64,000 nucleotides of DNA. Origin: Dioscorea cayenensis subsp. rotundata. Lineage: Eukaryota; Streptophyta; Magnoliopsida; Dioscoreales; Dioscoreaceae. Below the pieces are notes generated by a model. The model was given only the letters and a program-made list of their open reading frames with translations. It did not search any database and had not been told where the DNA came from. The position numbers and the translations under genes are program-made. How positions within the stretch are numbered: position 1 is the first letter of the stretch; every line of letters begins with the position of its first letter. Shown here piece by piece: positions 52,300 through 64,000 of this stretch. The stretch lies in contig NC_052476.1 of NCBI RefSeq assembly GCF_009730915.1, positions 372,001 to 436,000 of the forward strand, given 5' to 3'.

Positions 52300-53690
52300 T
52301 TGATTAATTTAATATCATTTTATTTTGTAAGATAAATCAATGAAGTAAATGCGAAGAAAACGAATGCAAGTTGGACAATGGACATGACCCGAATTAAATC
52401 ACGCTTGGCTATTTTTTCAAGTCTCGTTCCTCCTCCAGACTCCAGAGTTAGCGTGTCCACTTCAATCATCACAAGAATAAGACCCACACTTTCTCATCAA
52501 TCCCTCCATTTTTTCATTACAATTAATTAATCACATGTTTTGTTTGGCCAATATATCACAAAAAAGAACACGTAATCATCTTTCCTTCCTAAACCTCAGA
52601 ATATACCACATAACCCAACTATATGCCTACAAAGTAGTTTATATGGAATTTATTCCTTTTTTTTTCTTATTTGCGTAATTAGAGTTTCTTAAAAATTAAT
52701 TCATAATCTACAAATAAAACACCTTTATCACCAAATTATGGGAAGAAAAAGAGTCTTAATTTAATTAATTTTAAAATTTTATCATGGATTTAAAAAAATA
52801 TAAATATATCAGTGTGGTGGCATCATATGTTCCACAAAAATAAATAATTGGCAAGATGGGCAAAACAGTGTCATAAACACGCGCTGGTTTTTAAGTATTT
52901 CGTGCACCCTCACTTTGCACATGCTTAGATTTGACATTTTGTCTCGCTCTCTGGTGTCATTCGCCAAGTTATCTTTATTTTTGCTAACCCAAGTTAATTC
53001 TTACATGTTGTATTGGTTTTTTTTATATTTTAAATAATATAATTTACTCATTTAATTGAGAAAAAAATTGAGTCTAAAAATTTTATAAAAAACTGAATAA
53101 TTTATCAACCAATCATGTGCTTTAAATTGTGTGTATAAATTAATTTAAATTGTGTATATAAATTAATTAAGCTTTAACTTAAGTATGTGTTGATTTGATA
53201 TAAAAGCCGTCAAGCCATTTTTTTTTTTCTCTCCTAATTCCTAACCATGTTAATTAATTAGTAAAAGAAAAATAAAAACTTAACATCACTATGACAGGTA
53301 ATATGTAAGTTGACATGAGATTATTTAAATTGCAAATATGATGGAGAGTTTATTAGAGGGCTCCATGTAGTTAGTCTAATGATCAACAAGCACTCATTTT
53401 TCATTTGATAATTCCAACCGACCCATAAATATATAATCCATCGTGTTACATGAGTGCAATAAGATATATCACCAAGGGTTGGTGATCTGGTCAAATTATG
53501 TAGCTATAAATGCATGATAAAACCTTTTTTAATAAAAATGGGCTAAATCGAACTCAATTTATTGATAAACTTGAATCTGCAAATTAAAGTGATCAAAGAC
53601 GATGCCATAAGTTCTAATCATCCAAACCAAGCCCAAGTTTAAAAATGAGTTTACAAATGCGGGTGGAGGAATACATATGTAAGATACATA
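52300..53690. other. AT-rich intergenic DNA
   Basis: No open frame, RNA gene or repeat with clear borders was recognised. Confidence 0.5.
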
Positions 53691-53696
53691 ATACAC

Positions 53697-54430
53697 AATT
53701 TTTTTTGAATAAAGTGGATAAACCACAAATTTATTAATAAGAAAATGAAGGAACAAAATACAGAAGTAAGAAAAACAAAAAAAACAAACAAACTGATAGA
53801 CAATAAAATAAAAGCTGGTATTCTCACCAGGGATGAGAATAGCAGTGAACAGGACTAGGATAAACAAAAAAAGCAATAAAAAGGATAAGGAGGAAGATAG
53901 CGAGTTGGGCTGACGAAGTCCACCATCCCGGAGACGAGGCCACCCAGCTACAAAAGAGAGGCAGACATTACTCGGGTCTGCAGGTGTCGCCCTATTTCAC
54001 CGAAGAGTGTCCGTGGATCCGGAGCTCGGGAAGTTAAGAGAACGCTGATCTTCCGAGCGAAGATCGGATGGTTCCTCGGCGAAGAGGCACCGAGTCTGCA
54101 GTGATCCAAGAAAGAAGCATGTTAGTCGTCTTATGGAGTATAGAAGAAATTGATGAATATTTTTTTGGTTAAAAAAATACGATCTGCTAGGCTCCAGTAG
54201 GGATGTTCCAGAATATGGCTCTAGAGCATAGATCTGAGAGAGTCCTAGAGACAGAATTTAAGGAGGGAATCCAAGTGGTCCAGATGTTGTAAACAGAGCA
54301 TGGGAGAGTAGCAACATCTAACAAACCTCGGAAGAAGGACCAAATTCTCTCCGAAAAACGAACAATTAATAAAAAGATGATCTACTGTTTCTGAGTTGTT
54401 ATGACATAGAAATGATAATTGACTCAACTT
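53697..54430 (-). mobile_element. 5'-truncated LINE fragment, antisense
   Basis: On the minus strand the frame at 54427-54245 contains CHNNSETVDHLFINCSFF, the zf-RVT signature also found in the LINE at 10900-10980 (CHKDYKSVDHLFLDC). Downstream sequence to 53697 is non-coding and ends in poly(T) on the plus strand (poly(A) tail) with a TTATCCACTTTATTC-like terminus. So it is the last 0.7 kb of an L1-type element. The GC-rich part at 53900-54100 is its 3' UTR. No target duplication was identified. Confidence 0.65.
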
Positions 54431-55250
54431 GGATTATTGCCGGTGATTAGATCACTAGTAGGAAATAAAAAAATAAAGATGAATATAAATAATAAAGAGT
54501 ATTTTGAAAATAAAATAATAATAAATTTTTAATTATATATATATATATATTGGGAAAAAGATAAAACTTGAATACTCAATTTTTGAGATCGAAAGAGTGT
54601 AAAATACCAGCTACTTCATTGCATAGATTGTCAATCATGATTATTTTACTAGATTGGTGTGTCAAAAAGTCTTTTTTGTATTTTTGAAACATGAATATGA
54701 AAGACCGAAAGTTTGACATTTATATATATATATATATATATATTAATGTTTGAGGGTAGAACATGTTTGGAAGGACAACATGAAGGTTGCAGATTGATGT
54801 ATATGTTTTTTTAAAAAATATATATATTTCTGAAGGGAGCAATTGTCTTCATGGTGGAAAGATTTGTTGTGTCTGATTAAACTCATATGATTGTTGTGAT
54901 CTTGGGTGTTTGATTTAAAAGGAAGTATTGAAAAAAAGGAGATAATAAACCTTTTATATATAACCCAATGGCCAATGAGAATAACACCAAACTTCCAATT
55001 ATTTGGTGTGGCCACCATACCATACCATTTGTCTTGTGTTTTTGGTTATTTATTATTATTAATAAAAAAAATGGATTAGACTTTCTTGTAGGCTTGAAAT
55101 TCGGACCTAAATAAATTGTTAATTGAAGTGTTTTATAATCAATTAAAAATGAACAAAAGTGTTTTCTTTTCTAATTCAATGCTAAATAAAATATAATTAA
55201 AATAACTATGGAATTTTCTTCTTTCAACATTATAATATGATTCAACTCTT
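54431..55250. other. AT-rich intergenic DNA
   Basis: (TA)n runs at about 54535-54550 and 54720-54742. No gene was supported. Confidence 0.5.
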
Positions 55251-55261
55251 AAAAAAACTTG

Positions 55262-55502
55262 CCAATGACCTGCGGGTCTATTGGTACACGGGTCACTGAT
55301 AGAGCTCTCACAGAGTGGTGAGAGTTCGATTCTCGGCTGATGGTATATTTCTGGGAGTTGTTAATAGTGATTGTAGTAAGAGTGGTTCCAGCGCCCACAT
55401 GAACGCGGCCTCATCCCCACTTGTTCCACAGAGACTTGTGCACGTCCCTGGGGTCTCTTGTGGGTTCGCCCCACTCCTCTTCCCAAAAAAAAAAAACTCA
55501 TA
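55262..55502 (+). mobile_element. tRNA-derived SINE with target-site duplication
   Basis: An element of about 240 bp with an internal RNA polymerase III promoter: box A-like TGGTACACGG (55282-55291) and box B GTTCGATTC (55324-55332), at tRNA-like spacing. A GC-rich body (GCGCCCACATGAACGCGG, GGTTCGCCCCACTCC) ends in A(12). It is flanked by the 11-bp direct repeat AAAAAAACTTG (55251-55261 and 55503-55513). It has no aminoacyl stem and no CCA-like end, so it is not a functional tRNA gene. It depends on LINE machinery for movement. Confidence 0.82.
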
Positions 55503-55513
55503 AAAAAAACTTG

Positions 55514-55830
55514 TTAAATTAAAAAAAACCAGCCTTATACAAATTAATTTTAGCCTACACATAATAAAATATTATTTGAACTTGAAAATTTTAAGTCTTT
55601 GATTTTTCATTTTTGAAAATTTAAAAAATAATTTATAAAAATATTTGTTGGATATAATAATTATAGTGGCAGTGTTAATTAATATGATATCCTTTAGTGG
55701 TCAAGGGTTTATATTTTTTTTTTTAAATTTCTAAATACAAAAAAAATCATAGGAAAAACAGAAACCCCAAATTTAATTTAACTATAATAAAATATTTTTT
55801 AAATATAAAAAATAAAAATAAAAATAAAGT
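55514..55830. other. AT-rich intergenic DNA
   Basis: Nothing recognised. Confidence 0.5.
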
Positions 55831-55839
55831 TGATTAAAA

Positions 55840-56660
55840 AGCTAGCAAACATCAGGGACCGTGTGAGAATGCATGGGACCTTTTCATCTCTTTTTCATTT
55901 CTGTTTCACATTCACAGAGAAAAGTGAAAAAGTATACATTAAAAAAAAGGTAAAGAACCTTCTAGAAGCTTCTCGGAGAAAAAAATAACACATTTGTCGG
56001 CTTTTTATTAAAACTATAATTTTTTTTTTACTAATTCATACTTCACTCATAATTTAGGAAATACTCAATTTTATATAATCAATAATAAATCAAGCCAAAA
56101 TAAATATGGACATAAATAGAAATATGTGGCCCACTAAATCAAATTTTTATATTTTAAAAAAATTAATCTTTTGTGCCAAAAATAATGGAACCAAAATCCT
56201 AGTCATGCTTCCCATGATGTTGGCCCTGAAGATCACTTTTGAGTAGAAAATTGGGAAAAAAAATATATTATTATTATTATTTTTTAAAATATTCTATTAT
56301 TATTTAAATTATACATAACATGGAACCAGGGACAAATTAGAGAAACGATGTATCCTGTTCGGGCCACACAGCAAGGAAGGGAAAGGAAAGAATCCAACGG
56401 TCAGACCAAGTCAAAGGTCCGTCATAGGCCACTCATCTCTCTCCACGTGGCACAAATTCACTAGATAGCCTTAGTGGAACGTGAAACGAGAAGATATATA
56501 GCCAATAAAAGAACGCCACGTGTCAAGAAGTTAAATGTTCAACAGACAATTTAGCTAGATAGGACAAAACATAGACTGGTATGACCAATCAGGAACGGGC
56601 CCCACACAAGTGACGTGTCATCAAGGGCCAATAATTCAGGAAACGTCACGAATTATTTTT
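55840..56660. promoter_or_regulatory. Promoter-like block with stress cis-elements, no visible gene
   Basis: 55959-55977 carries a heat-shock element (TTC-TA-GAA-GC-TTC plus an imperfect fourth unit). 56380-56650 is GC-richer and holds three ACGTG boxes: CCACGTGG at 56443-56450, GCCACGTGTC at 56515-56524 and GACGTGTC at 56612-56619. It also has a W-box-type AAGTCAAAGG near 56409, CCAAT motifs, and an AGATATATAGCC TATA-like site near 56493. No reading frame follows within several kb on either strand. It may serve an unseen short or non-coding transcript, or be a promoter fragment moved away from its gene. Confidence 0.4.
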
Positions 56661-58672
56661 TTTTATTTATTTTAAAAAAATTAAATTTCTTTGTTATTCA
56701 TTATTTAAAAAAAAAATTATATTATCTCTGTCTCTATTGATAAGCGTGTGGAATGTACCAAAACTATTTCAACATTATTATATATATATATATATATAAG
56801 CATGAAAAACATTAGTGTACAAAAACATTTTATGGTGCGTTAATAAAAACAAAATCTATCATGTCATAATACATAATGTTATTTACATTTGTACTTGCAA
56901 TGGGCCTGTTGCTGACTAACAGTACAATTGCAAATGGGCCTGTTACTGACGAATTTTAACATTTTCATTAATGGGCTGGGCTTGAAATAAAGAAACACAC
57001 TCTTCTACTTCATAATATGTAACAACTAATAAGAGAAATAGTAAAATTAATTTGGTCATTTGAAAAATTTATTCTTAGGTAAAAATTTTTATATTTCATT
57101 AACAACAAGCTAAATAAATAAAAATAAAATAAAAAATATATAAAAACTATGTTCTAAAATTGTTACGTTTTTTAAGTGGATCTTTTAATATTATTTGACT
57201 TGAGATTAAAAGTTTTTTTTAGAGTGGGATTTAACAGAATTTAGAGTTTTTTTTTCTGACCAAAAACAAAAAAAAACAAAACATAATACAAATAAGAAAT
57301 CTAGTCTACCGTCATTTTGCAATAGCCAACTCTATATTCCACATTCTCTCTTTTTTGTTTTTATATATATATATAAAAGGGTTTCTATCGGGCGTACACA
57401 GACAACAACAGTAGGATTATGAATAATGCACAGTAAGAGCTAATCTTGTGTTTTTGGAAAACACCGGTCGTCCCACTTTTTTTTTGTACGTTGTTCATAA
57501 GCACAACATTACTGTTTATTAAATAGTGTAGAACCGTTGGATTGAAATCCAATGACCCAGAGCAACGTTCACAGATTACAAATATGTGAACGTGTGTAGA
57601 GGATTGATGCTTATATATATATATATATATATATTGAGCAGGGGAACAAGTCATACAAGCATTGAGTTACCATATTTAAAGGTAGTGCATGGGTGTTGAA
57701 GCCCTCATCCCCATGTAGCTGAGCTTATGTCTCGGTCATGCACAGGGAAAAATCATTTGTGTATATCTTTTATTATATATATGTAATTACTCCATTTTTT
57801 ATTAGTCTAGAAAAGCAGTAAAATAACATGATAATTTGATTAGCAAACCACAATAATATATCTCCATATAAACATAAACCTTTTAATAAATTAAATTGAA
57901 CTTAAAAATTAATCAACCGGCTCTTCCTCTATCCGAAGAGGTGTTACATATGCATGCTTGCTTGCGTTCCCTCATGAGCCCCATTTGTTCCCCTCCAAAC
58001 CATTTGTTCTCCAACAAACTTAGAAAACTTAGACCCCCAATCTCTCATCTCTTTACTAATTCAATGACATTCATTGCATCATCTAATCATACACACACAC
58101 TCAGACAACAGAAGATCACTTCTCTTGATCCACATGTGCCCCCACAAGTCCTTTTTCCATATATTATTTTTTGTTCTTTTTCAACTTATATACATATAAA
58201 TACAAACATGCATCCATATATACACACATGCAGAGTCATCAGAGTGTGAGAAGAAAAACATATATATATATATATATATACATATAAATAGAGAGAGTGT
58301 TTTTCATAAAAAAAGAAAGAAATAAGAAAAGACAAGACATGTGCTTGTTGTCATTGGCCCACAAAATGAAACAAGCCATGTGTGTACTTCCTCTCTTGTT
58401 TATATTTTGAGTTTTCAAAGCCTAGCTCATGTTTGAAGCTATTACATTACATATTTACATGCAGTATTAATTGACTGACTTCCCATTTTTATTTCACTTT
58501 TCATTGTTTGTTAATTTAAGATGACAACAGTAATGCCGCCGTTCAGCATGCAAGCCAAAAGTTTCTTAATTCTCATGAGTTTGTTATATAAAGAGTTCAC
58601 ATATTAATTTTCGGTTGATTAATTTATAGTATTCTTCATGTGAACTGCTGATTTGTATATAATATATAACGA

Positions 58673-58703
<31 letters not shown>

Positions 58704-61020
58704 TTTTATATATGGAGGCAAAAAAGTCCAAAGAGAAAAATGAAGTAATAGTTTATAAATGAAAGCCAAAATTCCAACCCGGTTCCGCCGCTGAAAGCAC
58801 ATGGACGCGCCGGTCACGCTTCAACTAACTTCACCCGCCGCCACTAATTAACATCACATCCACGTTGGTAAATGTACATATATACCCATCAAATAAGAAA
58901 AGAAAATCATGGTGTAATTTGGTCTTTTTATATTTATATGATATCTATGTTTTAAATCAGTGCAGATGTTTACTCTGCATGAATTTTAGTGCCAACACCT
59001 TCAGTAGATCTCGCATGTACTCTTTTTTTAATTGCTGAAAAAACCAAACAACTTTACTGTTGGGTAAAACAAATCTTTTGATTTTTTTCATATTTTTTTA
59101 AATTTTTTTTTATTCAGAATTACTTTGAAATCTAACGGTTAAATAATCAAGTTTACTAGTCTTATATCACGTTCAAATTTTAGTTTTACTTTTTGATTTT
59201 GGTACTTCGTATTTTTTTATATTACTTTTAGTTTTTAGTTTTGCACTTTAATTTTTGGTGTATCCGCTTACTATTTGACAAGTCTATTCAAATTTGTGTG
59301 CTGCCGAATAGAATTCGAACTTCAAAAAATGATAGGAGAGATGAAATAGAAGTAGTTGTAAAAAAAAAAAGACTGCAAAGGATACAATTTTCTACTGATG
59401 CACCTCCATGTTTGTTTGTATTTTACTGTGTTGCTTGTCAACTTTATTAACAAAATATATTAAAGATGCAAAGATAGCACGTCAGGCATACGACAAAGAT
59501 TTTTTGGTGTATTACTCTTGAGTTCTTTATATAAGATATTTATGTCATTGTTAAAAAAGGAACGTGTTTGAATATGAAACCACAAATATGTTAAATAGTA
59601 ATTAATTTTAATTATTTATAATTTTTTTTTTTAAAAAAAAGTCTGGCATGTTCCATGGAAAAAAAGATGGTTGAACAAGAGGATATATACTGGCATGAAT
59701 AAGAGACAAGTCTGATTGTGATTTGTGTTGGCAAGTGGAATAATATTGTAGCTATCCATAAGGCTCAACTGGTTGACAGTGATTTGTTTCTAGCCAGTGG
59801 GTACCATATATGCACTATTTCCCAATGTGCTTTAAATGGCCCTGCAGTATATTTCCAAATGAATGTTATCAAACCTTGTCATTTTTATTCTACCAAATTA
59901 ACTTTATTGTTACATACATCTTTAGTAAAATTATTATGCTATGGAACATGTGTGTGGTTGAAGACGAATTTTTTTTTAAAGATTTTCAATTGTTTTTTTA
60001 CAAAAATTTACATGAAGGAATGATAGAGAAAACTAGCACAACAAATTAACAAAACAACTGTATACCCACTATTTTACTAGACGTAAAAATAGAGATAGAC
60101 CAAAAAAATAACAATGAACACACAAAGAATAATTAATGAAACCCAAAAGATAATTATTGATAGAGTATCTATATTAGATTGCTTGGGATGATGGAGTAAT
60201 TAGGCGGCTTGATCGATTTTGATATTGAGGGTTGGAACACTAGTGTCGAAAGGTGGGAAAGCCATAATAAATAAAAAGCTATGTTTAGTATATAGTATTA
60301 AGGTTTCTAGCTAGATTCTTTTCGTGCCTTAATTGGTTTCAAAATTTTTTTCTCAACGCAATAATATCAAAATGATCATAAATTCATATTTTCCACGCCA
60401 AAATTCCTCTTGTTGCAATTGTATTTGAACTCTTTTTTTTTTTTAAAAAAAAATAATTACTTTTGAAAGAGTCGAAAGAGAATAAAGCTCAATCATAGGT
60501 TCCGAAGTCACAAAAAAATGTGATAATATAAAAAATAGGAAATATCTTAGCTATGAATTATTTATCAACAAATCAAAATCTAAAAAATACTAAGCTTTAA
60601 TAAAGACAAAATAATGCAAACAGAGTGCTGCCCAAAAGGTGCAAAAGCAACATGAATATATATATATACACACACTTTTTGGAAGAAGGGAAAATAAAAA
60701 AAAATATAAAAAAAAAATCAATGGGGCTGAAACTGAAGATGAAAATGTACATTGAATTATTATGAGAGAAAAAGAGAGAATAATATTACATGAAGAAGAA
60801 CATCATAAATTCAGGAAATTAAATGAGTTTTATCTCAAGAGCCCAAAAAAGAGGGAAAAAGAATATAAAGGTTTCAAAAGACAACAATGCCCCCCACACT
60901 TTACCCTCCCAGAGATTAGAATGGGTTGGTTAATCAGTAATCAATCATCACCTGTTCTTTCTTTTACCCTCACACAAACGTCTAATTTACATCACTACCC
61001 CCCCAACCTAAATAAACATT
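56661..61020. other. AT-rich intergenic DNA
   Basis: No supported gene. 57376-57612 is a denser non-coding block bracketed by (TA)n runs. 58260-58279 and 58675-58700 are (TA)n. 60880-61020 is probably the 3' UTR of the SAUR gene. Open frames at 57896-58249 and 59718-60023 lack any protein-like pattern. Confidence 0.5.
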
Positions 61021-61107
61021 AATTAAACTAAATAAAAGAAAATTCCCATGCACGTGGTGGTGGTGGTTGGGGTGCTGCGCGGTAACTTTGTTACGCCGGC
61101 GAGGTGA

Positions 61108-61500
61108 TCAACGGCAAGCATAGAAGTCAACGAGCTCGTCAAGAGTGTCAGGTTGTGGGTCAGCGTTCTCAAGCATCCAAAGGAGGTGTTCGAAGAGCAC
61201 CACCTCGCAGCCGACGATGGTGGCGGCGCCACCGTCGTGTTCGGTGGCGGAGTGATCGATGAGGTTGAGAAAGAGAGGATGAGAAGCGAGGTTTTTGCTG
61301 ATGAGATAACGGCGGCGGGATTTTCCGACGTAGACTGTGTGGAGGTCGGAAGGGACGTCATCGTCGGCGTGGAAGGAGCGCCACGTGTCATCATCTTGTG
61401 AGCGGGAGGATGAGCCCGGAGATCGTGCTATGCGGTTGGATGAGTTCCATCGCTTGATCATGCACTTGAGCTTTCCAAGCTTGTTGCTATTCTTGGCCAT
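61108..61500 (-). CDS. SAUR family protein (small auxin-up RNA)
   Basis: A 130-residue intronless gene with ATG at 61500. SAUR proteins are short-lived auxin-induced factors; many inhibit PP2C.D phosphatases and so activate plasma-membrane proton pumps in cell expansion. The N-terminus is basic (LGKLKCMIKRWNSS), followed by a Ser/Asp-rich linker. The SAUR core spans about residues 48-125: HTVYVGKSRRRYLISKNLAS, HPLFLNLIDHS, then VGCEVVLFEHLLWMLENAD. An Ala/Gly insert and the ending DELVDFYACR resemble the SAUR76-79-like clade. The coding part is markedly GC-richer than its flanks. A TATATTAAGG-like core promoter lies near 61577-61586. Confidence 0.93.
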   Translation of the reverse strand: MAKNSNKLGKLKCMIKRWNSSNRIARSPGSSSRSQDDDTWRSFHADDDVPSDLHTVYVGKSRRRYLISKNLASHPLFLNLIDHSATEHDGGAATIVGCEVVLFEHLLWMLENADPQPDTLDELVDFYACR

Positions 61501-61697
61501 TGTTCTTGTTGTTCTTGAGAGAAAGAGATTGAGAAATGGAGATAGGGTTGGAAGGAGGGAAGAAAGGTTGAGCTATTTATATTAAGGAAAAGGAGAAGAG
61601 GAATGGTGGGGTCCATGTGGAAGAGGACAAAAGAGAGGAAGTAGGACCTACTTCATAAAAAATGGAGAAGAGGTTGTTTTTGCTTTTCTTTAATTTC

Positions 61698-61700
<3 letters not shown>
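61501..61700 (-). promoter_or_regulatory. SAUR promoter
   Basis: Purine-rich on the plus strand (CT-rich in sense), with a TATA-like AATATAAATAG in sense orientation at about 61575-61585, some 75-85 bp before the ATG, fitting a short 5' UTR. Confidence 0.45.

Positions 61701-61701
<1 letters not shown>

Positions 61702-61754
<53 letters not shown>
61702..61754. repeat. (ATT)n microsatellite in the SAUR upstream region
   Basis: About 17 ATT units, uninterrupted, roughly 200 bp upstream of the SAUR start codon. Confidence 0.9.
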
Positions 61755-61755
<1 letters not shown>

Positions 61756-62000
61756 TTTGTTTAACTTTATATGTGTTATGTATCTGTGGGCTTTATGGCT
61801 CTGCATGCTTTCTTGTCAACAGCTATCAAACACCATAAATCCTTCTTCTTCTTGTTGTATATGGAGTGAGAAAGAAAATTTTCTTTTTCCTTATTCAAGG
61901 TTAATGTTAAAAGAGCTAGCGTACAATTTTTTAAAAATAAATTAATTACATATATTAAAAAATAATGAAAGTTACGGGAAAAAAACAAAAAAAGAGAAAT

Positions 62001-62475
62001 AGAATATAGCATAATCTATTAAGAACGGAGATACATTTGAGATACACTAATAATGACTCTCTGGAAGTAGTCAAAGACATTTTTTTTTGTGATGAAGATG
62101 GGCAACATGTCGATATTTCTCTCAAAAAAGATAAAATTTTTTTTTGTAAAGTTATGCATATTAAAGAGAAGGGATTTTTGTTTTTTTACTTATATTATTT
62201 AATTTGGTGTTTGAGAATTCTAGTATTTTTTTATAAAGATATTTTTAGAATATGGAAAAAAAACACAATCCATTAAGAATGTAGATACATTTGAGATACA
62301 CCAGCAAAGACTCTCTAGAAGTAGACAATGAAGTCTTTTTTTTTGTGATGAAGATGGGCAACATGTTGATATTTCTCTAAAAAAAAAGTATTATGCATAT
62401 CAAAGAAAAAGATTCTTCTTTCACACATTATTTTGGTGTTTGAGAATTCTAGTATATATTTTTTTAATATTTCTA
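62001..62475 (+). repeat. Tandem duplication, period about 247 bp
   Basis: Units at 62001-62247 and 62248-62475 share GATACATTTGAGATACAC, TGATGAAGATGGGCAACATG, GATATTTCTCT and TTTGGTGTTTGAGAATTCTA in the same order, with indels in T/A runs. In both, one frame reads DEDGQHVDISL, hinting at exon or transposon origin, but neither unit is open throughout. Confidence 0.7.
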
Positions 62476-64000
62476 GGTTTAAAACTTTTGTTAATAAATT
62501 TCAAGAGTTTTCATAAGAGAGGAGAGAGACATTTGGAGACAATTCTAAAACTTGCGTACTTACACGCTAATTAGGTTTATTAAATAGAAATCATTCAAAA
62601 TGTGCTTTTTTAAATGTATTTGGATTTTTTTTTAACTTATGTTCATATTTGATAAATAAAATAAGAAAAACTAATTTTGAAAACGCTTGATTATATAAAG
62701 CACATTTCTCTATTGTTTTTGTTAGGAATAAAATAATGACACAAAAGGATAGTATTACCAAATAAGTGGGTTGATTTCTTGTTCATATCCATGTTAATTA
62801 GAGAGGTATTAGTATTTTATTATTTTGATATAATATTGTTTTTGAAATAGTAATATTAAATAATGTAATTAGTTGAATTGATTAAAATAAAAAACATATA
62901 TATGAGGAAGGTGAGCCACCATACCAACCAAATTGAGATGGTTATTAATGAAAAACAGTGACATTTCAGCAGCTTGATTCCATTGCCAAGATTGTCTAAA
63001 TTTCCTCTTCGTTCATCCTAAATACTATAAGCTCAATGAAAGTGATAGCCATGTGCTTTGCTCTTGCTACATTCCAAACTTTTTTTCTTCTTTTGTAGAA
63101 ATGGAAAAAAAAAACATTAATTTATTTACTTAACATTAATAAATAAACATGTTTAATATATTGGAATTAGTTAATTAATCATTTAGCCAAAAGAATGATG
63201 CTAACTAAATAGTTATTAGTCTACATATGCCACTTAAAAGTGGAAGACTAACTACAACTTAATATAATCAAAAATAGCAATAATGATAACAACATATATA
63301 TATATATATAGAGAGAGAAGGGATCAAAATATTTACAATTATTAAACACTAAAAAAAATAGCTTAATTAGAAATTAAAGAAGAACTATCTTGAATCTTTT
63401 GGCAGGCGTTTTTGGAAGTGTTATTTTGAGCTGCCAAAGACTACATCCAATTGAAAGGTCCCTACAAAAAATGGACGGTGAGCATTAAATATTAGTGAAT
63501 ACAAAGAAAATATATTATATGGTTGGTCATGTATATGTCTCATATTGGACCTTTTCCTCTGAATTTTTATACAATCACTGGCAAGAATCAAGGGCAGCCA
63601 CCAACCTGATTATCTAAACAAAAGATAAACGAAAAATAAATAATTAATATATATATATATATATATATATGTATAAGAAAAGGAAAAAGAAAGAGAAAGG
63701 CTCCATGATTAATTTAATTTGTTTAATAATCTTGAGGTGAAACAAGCAACTATCAAATGACACCAATAAAGGTTGCATTTGTGTCCTAAAAAGATTCCCA
63801 TTTTCTCCTACTAATCCAACACATTAATGTAATGAAATTAATTAGAGAAGTTGAAGCTATGTATGTGTGTGTATATATATATTATATGCTTTCTTATTTT
63901 GTCAGCTACTGGGATTTGATTCTCGATGAATTGGGACATTCACTTGCACAGCCAATCATGGAATTAGAACATCAAATTGGAGTTCATTAATTAACAAGCT
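62476..64000. other. AT-rich intergenic DNA
   Basis: (TA)n/(GA)n microsatellites at about 63295-63318 and 63647-63671. No gene recognised. Confidence 0.5.

Noticed and set aside
55262-55340. Possible tRNA gene
   Set aside because: Boxes A and B are present, but there is no paired acceptor stem or anticodon arm. A-tail and target duplication show it is a SINE head.

Overview
This is nuclear DNA of a flowering plant. Evidence: spliced genes with short AT-rich introns, plant-specific families (SAUR, NHL/LEA-2, subgroup XI bHLH, plant SAC phosphatases, SRR1), telo-box and site II promoter motifs, and Copia, L1-type LINE and tRNA-derived SINE elements. The species cannot be fixed from the sequence. 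No bacterial, organellar or viral genome segment was seen.

Layout. (1) 1-2014: an SRR1-like gene on the minus strand whose 3' end lies outside the window. (2) 2357-12849: a nest of dead transposable elements. It holds a broken Copia pol interrupted by a solo LTR with an intact 5-bp target duplication, a second Copia scrap, a diverged relative of the solo LTR, two minute LINE 3' tails, and a long L1-type LINE without recognisable ends. A second copy of the Copia block follows, carrying the same solo LTR at the same site and lacking 2.5 kb internally. (3) 13.0-16.5 kb: a small zinc-finger-like reading frame and a stretch with no convincing gene. (4) 16500-19408: a bHLH transcription factor, 8 coding exons, minus strand. 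(5) 23.5-26.5 kb: a start-less reading frame with a Leu-Gly hexamer repeat, a two-exon RBR ubiquitin ligase, and an NHL/LEA-2 membrane protein. (6) 27062-38768: the ribosome-biogenesis factor SWA2/NOC1, 16 exons, minus strand, with a 1.15-kb solo LTR in intron 8. (7) 39113-41495: ribosomal protein SA, plus strand, head to head with SWA2. (8) 42420-50931: a SAC-domain phosphoinositide phosphatase, 16 exons, minus strand. (9) 51-61 kb: AT-rich intergenic DNA with a (TA)n-flanked MITE-like element, an antisense LINE tail, a complete SINE, and a promoter-like block without a visible gene. (10) 61108-61500: an intronless SAUR gene, followed by a tandem duplication of about 247 bp.

The clearest functional pairing is SWA2 with RPSA. 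A 40S protein gene and a pre-60S assembly factor gene share a 344-bp intergenic region carrying two telo-boxes and two site II elements, which suggests joint control of translation genes. Exon models were built by hand from splice consensus, frame continuity and family resemblance; frames close exactly in SWA2, RPSA, SAC, bHLH and RBR. No clearly new biological system was found. The most informative observations are the dated series of nested insertions and the shared promoter.
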